A stretch of DNA of 64,000 bases, taken from assembly GCA_003241895.1 (NCBI GenBank), contig QBLY01000008.1, positions 1 to 64,000 of the forward strand, written 5' to 3'. Below the pieces are notes generated by a model. That model was not told where the DNA came from. It searched no databases and saw nothing but the letters and a program-made list of their open reading frames with translations. The DNA is from Lysobacteraceae bacterium (lineage in GTDB: Bacteria; Pseudomonadota; Gammaproteobacteria; Xanthomonadales; Xanthomonadaceae). How positions within the stretch are numbered: the first letter of the stretch is position 1; each line of letters starts with the position of its first letter. A program made the translations under genes and the position numbers. Shown in pieces: positions 35,047-43,217 of the stretch.

Positions 35047-36420
35047 GTGAACCCCTCTTCCGACCGCAAGCTCACCCTCGTTGGCGCCGGCCTGGCCGGC
35101 GCCCTGTTGGCCACGCTGCTGGCGCGCCGCGGCTGGTCGGTGGACGTCTATGAAAAACGCCCGGACCCGCGCACCAAGGGCTACGAGGGGGGCCGATCGA
35201 TCAACCTGGCGCTGGCCGAACGCGGCCTGGACGCGCTGCGCCGCGCCGGCCTGCAGGACGTGGTGATGGCGCAGGCGGTGATGATGCGCGGGCGCAGGGT
35301 GCACCCGCAGGACGGCGGCCCCACCTCCCTGCAGCCTTACGGCCTGGACGACAGCGAAGTGATCTGGTCGGTGCACCGCGGCCGGCTCAATGTCGCGCTG
35401 CTGGAAGCGGCCGAGGCCGCCGGCGCGCGCATCCACTTCAACCAGCGGCTGGACGGCGTGGACTTTGAACAACGCCTGGCACACTTCATCAACGACCACG
35501 ACCGCACCGCACGCGAACAGCCTTTCGAGGCGCTGCTGGGCTCGGACGGCGCCGGCTCGGGCCTGCGCGAGGCCATGCGCCCGCATGTGGCGATGGAAGA
35601 GCACTTCGAGCCCCTGGGCCACGGCTACAAGGAACTCGAGATCCCGCCGGCGGCCGACGGCAGCTTCCGGATTGATCCCAATGCCCTGCATATCTGGCCG
35701 CGCGGCGGCTACATGTGCATCGCCCTGCCCAATACCGAACAAACCTTCACCGTGACGCTGTTCCTGCCGATGCAGGGCGAGCCAAGCTTCGACACCCTGC
35801 CCGACGTGGCGGCGGCGCGCGCCTTCTTCGAGCGCGACTTCGCCGATGCGCTGCCGAGCATCCCCGACTTCAACGCCGACTGGACCAACAACCCGGTGAG
35901 CGGCCTGGGCACGCTGCACCTGCAGCGCTGGCGCCTGGACGGGCGCGCGGTGCTGCTGGGCGACGCCGCCCATGCCATGGTGCCCTTCCACGGCCAGGGC
36001 ATGAACTGCGCCTTCGAGGATTGCCTGGCGCTGGACCGCCACATCGCTTCCGCAGCCGATTTCGAAGCCGCCTTCGCCGGCTTCGAGGCCGAGCGGCGTC
36101 CCAACGCCGAAGCCATCCAGGCCATGGCGCTGGAAAACTACGTCGAGATGCGCGACAGCGTGGACGACCCGGACTATCTCGTGCAGCGCGCCCTCGAGCA
36201 GGTGCTGGCACGGCGCCACCCCGGCCATTTCATCCCGCGCTATTCCATGGTCAGCTTCACCTGCGTGCCCTATGCCACCGCGTTCGATCGCGGCAAGGTG
36301 CAGCGGGCGATCCTGGTCGAGGCCACGCAAGGATGCAGCCGCATCGAGGACGTGGACCTGGCGAAAGCCGATGCGCTGGTGCGCGCACAGCTGCGGCCGC
36401 TGTCGGCCCTGCCGGCATGA
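35047..36420 (+). CDS. kmo: Kynurenine 3-monooxygenase
   Basis: 457 residues from the GTG at 35047 (the track's ORF starts inside kynU). FAD-binding LTLVGAGLAGALLATLLARRGW, then YEGGRSINLALAERG typical of KMO, and the second FAD motif AVLLGDAAHAMVPFHGQGMN. It hydroxylates kynurenine with NADPH and O2. Last gene of the pathway here; tryptophan dioxygenase and kynurenine formamidase are not in the window. Confidence 0.95.
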   Translation: MNPSSDRKLTLVGAGLAGALLATLLARRGWSVDVYEKRPDPRTKGYEGGRSINLALAERGLDALRRAGLQDVVMAQAVMMRGRRVHPQDGGPTSLQPYGLDDSEVIWSVHRGRLNVALLEAAEAAGARIHFNQRLDGVDFEQRLAHFINDHDRTAREQPFEALLGSDGAGSGLREAMRPHVAMEEHFEPLGHGYKELEIPPAADGSFRIDPNALHIWPRGGYMCIALPNTEQTFTVTLFLPMQGEPSFDTLPDVAAARAFFERDFADALPSIPDFNADWTNNPVSGLGTLHLQRWRLDGRAVLLGDAAHAMVPFHGQGMNCAFEDCLALDRHIASAADFEAAFAGFEAERRPNAEAIQAMALENYVEMRDSVDDPDYLVQRALEQVLARRHPGHFIPRYSMVSFTCVPYATAFDRGKVQRAILVEATQGCSRIEDVDLAKADALVRAQLRPLSALPA

Positions 36421-36444
36421 GCCGCGGCCACGCGGGCTGACCCC

Positions 36445-37881
36445 ATGGCCGCCAGCTTCCTCTGGTACGACCTGGAAACCTTCGGCCGCGACCCGCGCCG
36501 CACCCGCATCGCCCAGTTCGCGGCCATCCGCACCGACGCCGAGCTCAATCCGGTCGGCGAGCCGATCAGTCTTTTCTGCCAACCCGCCGACGACCTGCTG
36601 CCCTCGCCCGGCGCCACGATGATCACCGGCATCACGCCCCAGCGGGCGCTGGCCGAGGGCCTGCCCGAGGCTGAGTTCATGGCCCGCCTGGCCGAAGAGA
36701 TGATGCAGCCGCAGACCTGCGCGGTGGGCTACAACTCGATCCGCTTCGACGACGAGTTCGTGCGCTTCGGGCTGTACCGCAATTTCCACGACGCCTACGA
36801 GCGCGAATGGCGCAACGGCAATTCGCGCTGGGACCTGCTGGACGTACTGCGCCTGGCCGAGGCGCTGCGGCCGGAAGGCATGGAATGGCCCCTGCGCGAA
36901 GACGGTGCGCCCAGCTTCAAGCTCGAACACCTGGCCAAGGCCAACGGCGTGCGCGAAGGCGATGCCCACGAGGCGCTGAGCGACGTGCGCGCGCTGATCG
37001 GCCTGGCGCGCCGGTTCAAGGGGGCCCAGCCCAAGCTCTGGGACTATGCCTTCGAGCTGCGCGCCAAGCGCAAGGTGGCGGCCCTGATGGACGTGGCCAA
37101 CATGACGCCGCTGCTGCACATCTCGTCGCGCTACCCGGCCAGCCGGCACTGCGCGGCGCTGGTGGCGCCGATCGCCATCCACCCGAAGATCGATTCGCGG
37201 GTGATCGTCTGCGGCCTCGACGACGACCCGGCCGCGCTGCTGGCGCTGTCGCCCGAGGACATCGCCGACCGCCTGTACACGCCGGCCGCCGACCTGCCCG
37301 AGGGCGAGCAGCGCATAGCGCTCAAGGAAGTGCACACCAACAAGTGCCCGATCCTGCTGCCGCTGACGCACCTGCGCGACGCCGACTTCGCGCGCCTGGG
37401 CATCGACCGCGACGCCTGCCTGGCGCGGGCCGACCAGCTTCGCGCCGCGCCCGGCCTGGCCGAGAAAGTGCGCCGCGTGTTCGCGGCCGAGCGCGCGCGG
37501 GAACCGGCCGATGCCGACGCCGCGCTGTACGACGGCTTCCCGTCCGACGCCGACAAGCGCCTGTTCCCGCGCGTGCGCAGCGCCGCGGTGGCGGACCTGG
37601 CCGAGTTCGGCGCACGCTTCGACGACCCGCGCTTTGGCGAACTGCTGTTCCGCTACCGCGCCCGCAACTGGCCCGCCAGCCTGGACGCCGGCGAACAACA
37701 GCGCTGGGACGACTACCGGCGCGGGCGCCTGGGCAGCGACAGCGGCCTGTCCGAATACGATTTCACGAGCTACTACGCCGAGATCGCCACACTGCGCACG
37801 AGCATCGAACCCGGACCCAAGCACGCCTGGCTGGACGCCCTGGACGCCTGGGGCCACGACCTGGAGCGGCAACTGGCATGA
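36445..37881 (+). CDS. sbcB: Exodeoxyribonuclease I
   Basis: 478 residues, normal for ExoI. The DEDDh active site is visible: YDLETFGRDP, YNSIRFDDEFVRF and HEALSDVRALI. It degrades single-stranded DNA 3'-5' in repair and recombination. The next gene starts within its stop (ATGA), suggesting coupling. Confidence 0.95.
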   Translation: MAASFLWYDLETFGRDPRRTRIAQFAAIRTDAELNPVGEPISLFCQPADDLLPSPGATMITGITPQRALAEGLPEAEFMARLAEEMMQPQTCAVGYNSIRFDDEFVRFGLYRNFHDAYEREWRNGNSRWDLLDVLRLAEALRPEGMEWPLREDGAPSFKLEHLAKANGVREGDAHEALSDVRALIGLARRFKGAQPKLWDYAFELRAKRKVAALMDVANMTPLLHISSRYPASRHCAALVAPIAIHPKIDSRVIVCGLDDDPAALLALSPEDIADRLYTPAADLPEGEQRIALKEVHTNKCPILLPLTHLRDADFARLGIDRDACLARADQLRAAPGLAEKVRRVFAAERAREPADADAALYDGFPSDADKRLFPRVRSAAVADLAEFGARFDDPRFGELLFRYRARNWPASLDAGEQQRWDDYRRGRLGSDSGLSEYDFTSYYAEIATLRTSIEPGPKHAWLDALDAWGHDLERQLA

Positions 37882-38561
37882 GCGCTTACTTCAGCGAGAA
37901 AACCTACAAGTTCCTGCGCGCCCTGGGCCGCAACAACTCGCGCGAGTGGTTCGCCGAGCACAAGCCTGAATATGAAACCCACCTGCGCCAGCCCTTCCTC
38001 AAGCTCATCACCGACCTGCAGCCCGACATCGCCGCCGTCAGCCTGCACTACCGCGCCGATCCCAGGCAGGTGGGCGGCTCGCTGTTCCGCATCCACCGCG
38101 ACACGCGCTTTTCGAACGACAAGACGCCCTACAAGACCTGGTCGGGCGCGCGCTTCTTCCACGAGCGCAGCAAGACCGTGCCGGCGCCGTCTTTCTACCT
38201 GCACCTGCAGCCCGGCAACTGTTTCATCGGCGCGGGGCTCTGGCACCCCGAGCCCGAAACCCAGCGGCGCATCCGAAGCTTCATGGTCGACAACCCCACC
38301 GGCTGGAAGGCCGCCACCCGGGCACCGGCCTTCAAGCGCAAGTTCGAGCTGACCGGCGAGTCACTGGTGCGCCCGCCGCGCGGCTACCCGGCCGACCACG
38401 AGCTGATCGAAGACCTCAAGCGCAAGGACTTCGTGGCCGGCGCCGGCCTGGACGACGACGTGGTGCTGGGCCCGAAGCTGCGCCAGGCCATTGCCGGCGG
38501 CTTCGCCGGCATGGCTCCGATGGTGGACTACCTGTGTGCGGCGCTGGACCTGGAATTCTGA
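37878..38561 (+). CDS. DUF2461/TIGR02453-family protein
   Basis: 227 residues from the ATG at 37878. The pattern FLRALGRNNSREWFAEHKPEYE...FRIHRDTRFSNDKTPYKTW...FYLHLQPGN is characteristic of this widespread family of unknown function. No catalytic motif is established. It overlaps the sbcB stop by 4 bp. Confidence 0.85.
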   Translation: MSAYFSEKTYKFLRALGRNNSREWFAEHKPEYETHLRQPFLKLITDLQPDIAAVSLHYRADPRQVGGSLFRIHRDTRFSNDKTPYKTWSGARFFHERSKTVPAPSFYLHLQPGNCFIGAGLWHPEPETQRRIRSFMVDNPTGWKAATRAPAFKRKFELTGESLVRPPRGYPADHELIEDLKRKDFVAGAGLDDDVVLGPKLRQAIAGGFAGMAPMVDYLCAALDLEF

Positions 38562-38611
38562 GTACAGGCCTGCACGCTACCCAATCGCATCGAATTTCAA
38601 GGGAACGCCCG

Positions 38612-39004
38612 ATGAGCATCGACACACTGGCCACCTGGCATGACGTGGTCACCACGCGAAACGTTCGTGGCCTTGCGCCCCTGCTGTCGGAACAGGTGGT
38701 GTTCCACTCCCCGGTGGTGCATACGCCCCAGGTCGGCCGCGCCGTCACCACGCAGTACCTGGCCGCGGCCTTCCATGTCTTCTTCAACGACACCTTCAAG
38801 TACGTGCGCGAGGTCCGCGGGCCCAGGGACGCGGTGCTGGAGTTCGAGGTCACCATCGACGGCATCGTCGTCAACGGCGTTGACATGATCCGGTGGGACG
38901 ACCAGGGCAGGATCGTGGAGTTCAAGGTGATGCTGCGGCCCCTGAAGGCGATCCAGCTCATCCACGAAAAGATGGCCGCCATGCTGCAGGCGCAGCGCCA
39001 GTGA
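38612..39004 (+). CDS. NTF2/SnoaL-like small protein
   Basis: 130 residues from the ATG at 38612 (the ORF in the track extends into the preceding gap). The fold pattern (LLSEQVVFHSPVV...AAFHVFFNDTFKYVREV...GVDMIRWDDQGRIVEFKVML) fits a cone-shaped NTF2/SnoaL-like ligand or enzyme fold. A second member of the same superfamily is at 58291-58791. Function unknown. Confidence 0.75.
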   Translation: MSIDTLATWHDVVTTRNVRGLAPLLSEQVVFHSPVVHTPQVGRAVTTQYLAAAFHVFFNDTFKYVREVRGPRDAVLEFEVTIDGIVVNGVDMIRWDDQGRIVEFKVMLRPLKAIQLIHEKMAAMLQAQRQ

Positions 39005-39121
39005 CGCCGGGCCGGGGCGCGCGCGACCACCGCCGGCGCTAGTTCCGGCCGCCGGGCAAACCGGCGATGATGACGGCCGGGCCTTCGGGTCCCGACACCT
39101 CCCCTTCGGACCTGCCACGGA

Positions 39122-40273
39122 ATGGACGCCAGCCTCCGGCGCTTTTCGCTTTTCTATTTCTGCTACTACGCCGCGCTGGGCGCCTACACGCCCTACGTCG
39201 GGCGCTGGGTGGACGGCCTGGGCCACAGCGGCTACGTGGTCGGCGCCATGCTGGGCCTGTGGTACGGCAGCCGCATCGTGTCGCCGCCGGCGTGGGCGGC
39301 GTTGTCGGGCCGCAGCGCGCGGCCGGGCTACTGGTTCGTCGCGGGCTGCGCGCTGACGCTGCTGTGCTTCGCGGGCTTCCTTTTCACGCAGTCGGCATGG
39401 GCGCTGCTGGGCGTGATGGCGGCCTTCGGCCTGTTTTACAACGCGGTGATGCCGCAGTTCGAAGCCATGACGCTCACCGCGCTGGGCCCGCGCACCGACC
39501 TCTACGGACGGCTGCGCGTGTGGGGTTCGATCGGCTTCCTGCTGGTGGCCTCCAGCTACGGGGCGCTGATGGACCGCTTCGGCGACCGCGCTTTCCCATG
39601 GCTCACCCTGCCCCTGTTCGCGGCGATGCTGCTGGCGGCCTGGCCGCACCGACGCGACACGCCGCCCGCGCACGTCGACACCGTCAGCGACGCCGGGCAT
39701 CTGTGGAAGCGCCCCGGCGTGCGCCGCTTCCTGCTGGTGGCGATGCTGATGCAGGTCGGCTTCGGGCCGTTCTATGTGTTCTACACGCTGCACCTGCAGG
39801 CCGCCGGCCACTCGGGCGCGGCCATCGGCATGCTGTGGGCGGTGGGCGTGCTGATCGAGATCGCGATGTTCTGGCAGGCGCCGAAACTGATCGCGCGCTT
39901 CGGCGCCAGCCGCCTGATGATGGTGTGCCTGGCGGTGACCGTGGTGCGCTGGACGGTGACGGCGCTGTTCGCGCATTCGCTGCCCATCATGGTGCTGGCC
40001 GCCAGCACGCACGCGATGAGCTTCGCGGTCTTCCACGCCTGCTGCATGCGCCAGATGTCGGCGTTCTTCCCGGGCAAGCGCGCCGCCGCCGGCCAGAGCC
40101 TGCTGTACGGCTTCAGCTCGGGCGTTGGCGGCGTACTGGGCGCCGGCATGGCGGCGCTGGCCTGGGAAAGCGCCGGCGGCGGCCGGCTGGCGTTCCTGCT
40201 GGGAGCAGCGGTGACCGTGGTGGCGTGGGTTGTCTATGCGCTGCGGCGCCGCGAGAGCCTGGTTCCTGCCTGA
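39122..40273 (+). CDS. MFS transporter (HcaT/nucleoside-symporter-like)
   Basis: 383 residues with about twelve membrane helices. LRRFSLFYFCYYAALGAYTPYVGRWVDGLG at the start, LYGRLRVWGSIGFLLVASSYGALMDRFGDR after helix 4, and the C-terminal six-helix half (HAMSFAVFHACCMRQMSAFFP) resemble the phenylpropionate-permease group. Substrate unknown. It stands alone on the plus strand. Confidence 0.82.
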   Translation: MDASLRRFSLFYFCYYAALGAYTPYVGRWVDGLGHSGYVVGAMLGLWYGSRIVSPPAWAALSGRSARPGYWFVAGCALTLLCFAGFLFTQSAWALLGVMAAFGLFYNAVMPQFEAMTLTALGPRTDLYGRLRVWGSIGFLLVASSYGALMDRFGDRAFPWLTLPLFAAMLLAAWPHRRDTPPAHVDTVSDAGHLWKRPGVRRFLLVAMLMQVGFGPFYVFYTLHLQAAGHSGAAIGMLWAVGVLIEIAMFWQAPKLIARFGASRLMMVCLAVTVVRWTVTALFAHSLPIMVLAASTHAMSFAVFHACCMRQMSAFFPGKRAAAGQSLLYGFSSGVGGVLGAGMAALAWESAGGGRLAFLLGAAVTVVAWVVYALRRRESLVPA

Positions 40274-40300
40274 TTGACGGCGTCGCTGCTGGCCGGACAC

Positions 40301-40343
40301 GTGCGCCTTTGGCGCCCGACATGGGCCTCTATGGCAGCGTCGG
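40301..40343 (-). repeat. Partial copy (copy 4) of the composite palindromic repeat
   Basis: GTGCGCCTTTGGCGCCC (decayed hairpin) then CGACATGGGCCTCTATGGCAGCG closely matches the hairpin end of copy 2 (GTGCGCTTTGCGCACGACATGGGGCTGTACGGCAGCG on the minus strand). Similarity stops after about 45 bp; the long arms are missing. Same orientation as copy 1. Confidence 0.65.
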
Positions 40344-40528
40344 CCCCGGATGCCTTGGGCACATCGCAGCAAGATAAAACCCCATGGTTCAACGGCGCGG
40401 GCCATCCACCTGCCAAGACTGTTTTGACCCCTAGGAGACAAATGTGACAGGCGCATTTCGACCCGAAGCGGACCTTCGGTTGGCGTAGTACCATCTCGAA
40501 AAATTCGCGAACATGGAGGCGGCCCGAC

Positions 40529-41062
40529 ATGGACAACTGGCTATCCCGCAGCACCCTGCCCCTGCTGTTCGCGTGCTGCCTGGCCGCATGCGCGACAGTC
40601 CAGCCCAAGACGCAGGCCGCGGCGGAAGCCACGGTGCCCGCGCCATCCCGCGACAAGTTCGGCGACCCGGCGCAGTACGAAGTCCGCGACCTGCCCGTCA
40701 CGGTCCAGGACCTGCAAACGTTGGAGCGGGCGTCCGAATTGCTTGGCAGCGAGTCCGCATGGAATCGCAACGACGACCGCCGCTGCGCCGACGATGAAGC
40801 TATGGAAAAGCGCAGCCTGTATTGCGCGCTGCAGCGGGCTTCCGCGGATGTGTATGGCTCACATGACCCCTACAAGGTTGCCGATCATCGCAGGGTCGCG
40901 CTGCAGGAGGTCCGGTTCGCCGTAGAGGAAGCCACGCGCGGGCGTGAGCTCAACCACCGTTTGATGGATTTCAACAACCTGCCTGAGACCACGCTCGCCG
41001 ACATCAAGCACGTGCTCGCACAGGCGACCGCGCGCGTCCGGGCGAGGCTTTCGGCGAAGTAA
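40529..41062 (+). CDS. Hypothetical lipoprotein
   Basis: 177 residues with a type II signal peptide: WLSRSTLPLLFACCLAACAT gives lipobox LAAC, so the mature protein would be lipidated at Cys. The mature part is charged and mostly helical (ELNHRLMDFNNLPETTLADI). No family recognised. The ATG at 40529 has GGAGG about 12 bases upstream. The gene lies between repeat copies 4 and 3, in the same bracketed geometry as the island. Confidence 0.75.
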   Translation: MDNWLSRSTLPLLFACCLAACATVQPKTQAAAEATVPAPSRDKFGDPAQYEVRDLPVTVQDLQTLERASELLGSESAWNRNDDRRCADDEAMEKRSLYCALQRASADVYGSHDPYKVADHRRVALQEVRFAVEEATRGRELNHRLMDFNNLPETTLADIKHVLAQATARVRARLSAK

Positions 41063-41070
41063 GGATGACG

Positions 41071-41357
41071 TCCGCTCTTGGCCGATAAGAGACATCGGCA
41101 CGGCACCAGCTTTTGACCTCGCTGCGCTGTGCCATCGGCAATCAGGGCGACGACACACACATATAGTGGGTCTGAAGTGTAGGGCAGGAGGCCCGGAACG
41201 GCGTTGCCCATGGATGGGCGAGTGTCGCGTAGGGCAGGATGCCCGAGAGCGACCCGGCTTTTGCTGCCAGGGATGGCGCTAGCAAGAAGCCGGGCAGACC
41301 CACTATATGTGTGGGGCGGCGCTCGCCTTAAGGCAGCATGTCGTGCGCAAAGCGCAC
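41071..41357 (+). repeat. Composite palindromic intergenic repeat, copy 3
   Basis: 287 bp. It begins GGCCGATAAGAGACATCGGC (GCCGAT/ATCGGC hairpin), CAGCTTTTGACCTCGCTGCG, TGCC-atc-GGCA. A perfect 19-bp inverted repeat, CACACATATAGTGGGTCTG (41156-41174) and its complement (41295-41313), encloses the core. The inner stem CCCGGCTTTTGCT / AGCAAGAAGCCGGG flanks GCCAGGGATGGC. An extra internal tandem unit (TAGGGCAGGAGGCCCG / TAGGGCAGGATGCCCG) makes it longer than copy 2. It ends CATGTC plus GTGCGC-aaa-GCGCAC. Confidence 0.85.
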
Positions 41358-41396
41358 GCCGATCTGGGCGGAGAAGCTTGAAACGGCGACAGGCAC

Positions 41397-42326
41397 CTAC
41401 TGGCCTTCGTTGGTCACGCCGAACGGCACATGGCCGGTGGCGACATGGCGCCTTGCGTTCTCGATGTTGTGCCGGGAATCGTCGAAGAAGATGTCGGCGC
41501 CGAAGGCTTCCAGGAACGGGCCCTTGTCGCGGCCGCCCAGGAACATGGCTTCGTCCAGGCGCACGCCCCATTCGCGCAGGGTGAGGATGACGCGCTCGTG
41601 CGCGGGCGCCGAGCGGGCCGTGACCAGCGCCGTGCGCAGCGGCGATTCCTCGCCCGGGGGAAAGGCCGCCTGCAGTTCGTGCAGTGCCGCCAGGAAACCG
41701 CGGAACGGGCCGCCCGACAGGGGTTCATTGACTCGGCTGGATTCGTTGCTGTGGAAGGCCGCCAGGCCGGACGTTTGCGAAACTCGTTCGGATTCGTCGC
41801 CGAAGATGACCGCGTCGCCGTCGAAGGCGATGCGCAGCTGCGGGTGCGCCGGCTCGTAGGCGGTGGCGGGCAGGATGGTGGCCGCCGCGAAGCCGTGTTC
41901 CAGTGCACTGCGCACCGACGCCGGGTTGGCCGACAGGAACAGCTGCGCGCCGAACGGTTTGATGTAGGGCCAGGTCTCGGCGCCGCTGGTGAACACCGCG
42001 CGCACGATGCCCAGGCCGTAGTGGTGGATGGAGTTGAAGATGCGCAGGCCGGTGTCGGACGAATTGCGCGACAGCAGCACCACTTCGACCCGCGGCGAGT
42101 CCGCCGGCGCGCCGGCATTGAGCGCCAGCAGCTTTTTCACCAGGGGGAAGGCCATGCCCGGCGCCAGCACGTCTTTCTCACGGGCGCGCTGGAACTGCGC
42201 ATAGGCGTCGAGCCCGTCGGCCTGGAACAGCGCATGGCTGTGTTCGAGGTCGAACAGGGCACGCGCGGTGATGGCCACCACGAGGCGTTCGGCGGGGTGC
42301 TCAGGCTTGGCGGATAGCGGGCTCAT
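41397..42326 (-). CDS. 5'-nucleotidase (cytosolic NT5C1-like)
   Basis: 309 residues of the bacterial 5-nucleotidase family related to eukaryotic cytosolic 5'-nucleotidase I. VVLLSRNSSDTGLRIFNSI, AQLFLSANPASVRSAL and the C-terminal LGGRDKGPFLEAFGADIFFDDSRHNIE follow the HAD-like core, with IAFDGDAVIFGDESE holding the Asp. It dephosphorylates nucleoside monophosphates. It lies 42 bp downstream of nadK on the same strand; both touch nucleotide/NAD pools. Confidence 0.88.
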   Translation of the reverse strand: MSPLSAKPEHPAERLVVAITARALFDLEHSHALFQADGLDAYAQFQRAREKDVLAPGMAFPLVKKLLALNAGAPADSPRVEVVLLSRNSSDTGLRIFNSIHHYGLGIVRAVFTSGAETWPYIKPFGAQLFLSANPASVRSALEHGFAAATILPATAYEPAHPQLRIAFDGDAVIFGDESERVSQTSGLAAFHSNESSRVNEPLSGGPFRGFLAALHELQAAFPPGEESPLRTALVTARSAPAHERVILTLREWGVRLDEAMFLGGRDKGPFLEAFGADIFFDDSRHNIENARRHVATGHVPFGVTNEGQ

Positions 42327-42368
42327 GCGGGAAGTGTGCGCCGTGGCGGTCTCAGGGAGTGAGAACGC

Positions 42369-43145
42369 TCAGGTCAGGAACTGTTCGTTGAGGATGCGTT
42401 CTTCGAGGTTGTGTTCGCGGTCGAACAGCAGCGTGACGGTCTGCTGCTGCGATTCGCGGATGGTGACCTCGGCCACGTCGCGCACTTCGTGAGAATCGGC
42501 GGTGGCGCTGACCGGGCGCTTGTAGCCGTCCAGCACCTCGAGCTTGACCACGGTGTCGGCGCGCAGGATGGCGCCGCGCCAGCGCCGCGGGCGGAAGGCC
42601 GCGATCGGCGTCAGCGCCACCACTTGGGAGCCCAGCGGCAGGATCGGACCATGGGCGCTGAAGTTGTAGGCGGTGCTGCCGGCGGGCGTGGCCACCAGGG
42701 CGCCGTCGCACACCAGCTCCTCCAGCCGCACCTGGCCGTTGAGGTGCACGCGCAGGTGAGCTGCCTGGCGCGTCTGGCGCAGCAGCGACACTTCGTTGTA
42801 GGCCAGCGACGTCACCGTCGCCCCCGACTCGGTCAAAGCCACCATTTCCAGCGGCCGCAGCACCGCGGCCTCGGCCGCATGCAGGCGTTCGATCAGGCTC
42901 TCGGGGCGGTGCTGGTTCATCAGGAACCCCACCGTGCCCAGCTTCATGCCGAATACCGGAATGCCCAGCGCCGCGTGCCGATGCAGGGTCTGCAGCATGA
43001 AGCCGTCGCCGCCCAGCGCACAGATGACATCCGCCTCGCCGGGCGTCGCCGAACCGTGCGCGGCCGTGAGCTTGGACAGCGCCGCCTGGGCCTCGGGCGC
43101 GGGGCTGGCGAGGAAAGCGATTCGGGGCTGGGCGGGCAGGACCAT
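42369..43145 (-). CDS. nadK: NAD kinase
   Basis: 258 residues. [15 protein letters not shown] carries the GGDG motif, [13 protein letters not shown] follows, and [18 protein letters not shown] is the second signature. It phosphorylates NAD to NADP. It lies between gdh (upstream, 72-bp gap) and the 5'-nucleotidase. No known regulatory site seen. Confidence 0.95.
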   Translation of the reverse strand: MVLPAQPRIAFLASPAPEAQAALSKLTAAHGSATPGEADVICALGGDGFMLQTLHRHAALGIPVFGMKLGTVGFLMNQHRPESLIERLHAAEAAVLRPLEMVALTESGATVTSLAYNEVSLLRQTRQAAHLRVHLNGQVRLEELVCDGALVATPAGSTAYNFSAHGPILPLGSQVVALTPIAAFRPRRWRGAILRADTVVKLEVLDGYKRPVSATADSHEVRDVAEVTIRESQQQTVTLLFDREHNLEERILNEQFLT

Positions 43146-43217
43146 GGATGCAGCTTACTTGAGCCGGCTGGAACGGGGAAACGCGGGCAGCAAGCCCGGC
43201 TTCCCGCCCGGCGCTTG

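Noticed and set aside
34924-37872. 982-aa minus-strand ORF across kmo and sbcB
   Set aside because: Antisense shadow; low-complexity Val/Gln/Gly/Arg composition.
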